DNA of 64,000 nt from Utricularia gibba (Eukaryota; Streptophyta; Magnoliopsida; Lamiales; Lentibulariaceae): the NCBI GenBank assembly GCA_002189035.1, contig CM007991.1:372001-436000 (forward strand), written 5' to 3'. Under the pieces are notes generated by a model that was not told the origin of the DNA, ran no database searches, and saw nothing but the letters and a program-made list of their open reading frames with translations. The translations under genes were made by a program, and so were the position numbers. Of the stretch, positions 63,723 through 64,000 are shown one piece after another (positions within the stretch are counted from its first letter, which is position 1; each line of letters begins with the position of its first letter).

Positions 63723-64000
63723 ATGGCCTGCCGGAGCTCCTCTTTCTCCTCCTTCCTCTGCCTGCTCGGCCTCCTGTCCCTCAATCTCCTCCACCCCTAC
63801 ACCGCAACATCCGCCGTGCGCCTCCATGCGACCTTCATGATCACCCCTTCTTTCCGTGAAGCCCCGGCATTTCGCAATGGTCACCAATGCAAGTCCTCCA
63901 ACAATCAGACCATCCACATTGTCATGCCTCTGGACGTGAACTACATCAGAGGAACAATGGCTGCTGTTTTGTCGATTTTGCAACATTCGACCTGTCCTGA
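63723..64000 (+). CDS. GATL: Galacturonosyltransferase-like (GATL, GT8), 5' part only
   Basis: Golgi GT8 glycosyltransferase of the GATL clade, involved in pectin/xylan synthesis. Only the first 92 codons are in the window. A signal anchor (SSFLCLLGLLSLNLLH) is followed by the GATL hallmark FREAPAFRNG and C..., then IHIVMPLDVNYIRGTMAAVL and SILQHSTCPE, the start of the GT8 domain. The GC-rich, intronless beginning is typical; GATL genes usually have one exon. It runs off the right edge in frame. Confidence 0.93.
   Translation, partial: MACRSSSFSSFLCLLGLLSLNLLHPYTATSAVRLHATFMITPSFREAPAFRNGHQCKSSNNQTIHIVMPLDVNYIRGTMAAVLSILQHSTCP

Overview
This is a 64 kb stretch of flowering-plant nuclear genome. 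It holds spliced genes with GT-AG introns, AT-rich intergenic DNA with MITE-like elements, and only plant-type gene families (SUEL-tailed beta-galactosidase, STP hexose transporter, MED33, plastid/cytosolic PPDK, GATL). Several first exons are GC-rich (TSC10-like, STP, GATL). That is compatible with a monocot but does not prove it; I cannot name the species. Exon coordinates were derived by hand from splice consensus, reading phase and remembered family sequences, and the CDS lengths add up to whole codons except where noted.

Layout, left to right. 0-4.5 kb (-): GH35 beta-galactosidase, 19 exons, with a one-base frameshift in its last exon. 4.5-11 kb: gene-free, with a Tourist-like MITE and a tandem duplication. 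11.0-14.4 kb (+): anoctamin-like protein. 15.3-17.4 kb (+): isopentenyl-diphosphate isomerase with a transit peptide. 18.0-20.9 kb (+): plant transmembrane protein of unknown function. 21.2-21.9 kb (-): small basic protein with a one-base frameshift. 22.8-25.0 kb (-): RLCK-VI/RBK-type kinase. 27.0-28.2 kb (+): DUF679 (DMP) membrane protein spliced in frame to an RRM. 28.2-31.6 kb: repeats, including a hAT-like element with an 8-bp target duplication. 31.6-36.6 kb (-): PPDK with alternative plastid and cytosolic first exons. 37.7-38.9 kb (-): myristoylated PP2C (PP2C35-like). 40.7-41.9 kb (+): BSD-domain protein. 43.9-49.3 kb (+): MED33. 49.4-51.5 kb (-): serine incorporator. 52.3-54.0 kb (+): LOG2/LUL RING E3 ligase. 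54.9-56.3 kb (+): 3-ketodihydrosphingosine reductase. 56.9-59.3 kb (+): copper amine oxidase with a one-base frameshift. 60.3-60.5 kb (+): relic of a second STP. 60.8-62.6 kb (-): intact STP sugar/H+ symporter. 63.7 kb to the end (+): start of a GATL gene.

The genes do not form a pathway cluster. They are ordinary dispersed housekeeping, metabolic and signalling loci. The most novel item is the DMP-RRM fusion. Splicing a 99-bp intron gives a 340-aa membrane-anchored RRM protein, while retaining the intron gives an ordinary 190-aa DMP. Two further patterns deserve attention. Three otherwise intact genes each lack exactly one base, two of them inside clear homopolymer runs, which suggests consensus error more than pseudogenisation. 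PPDK carries three GC-AG introns within about 1 kb.
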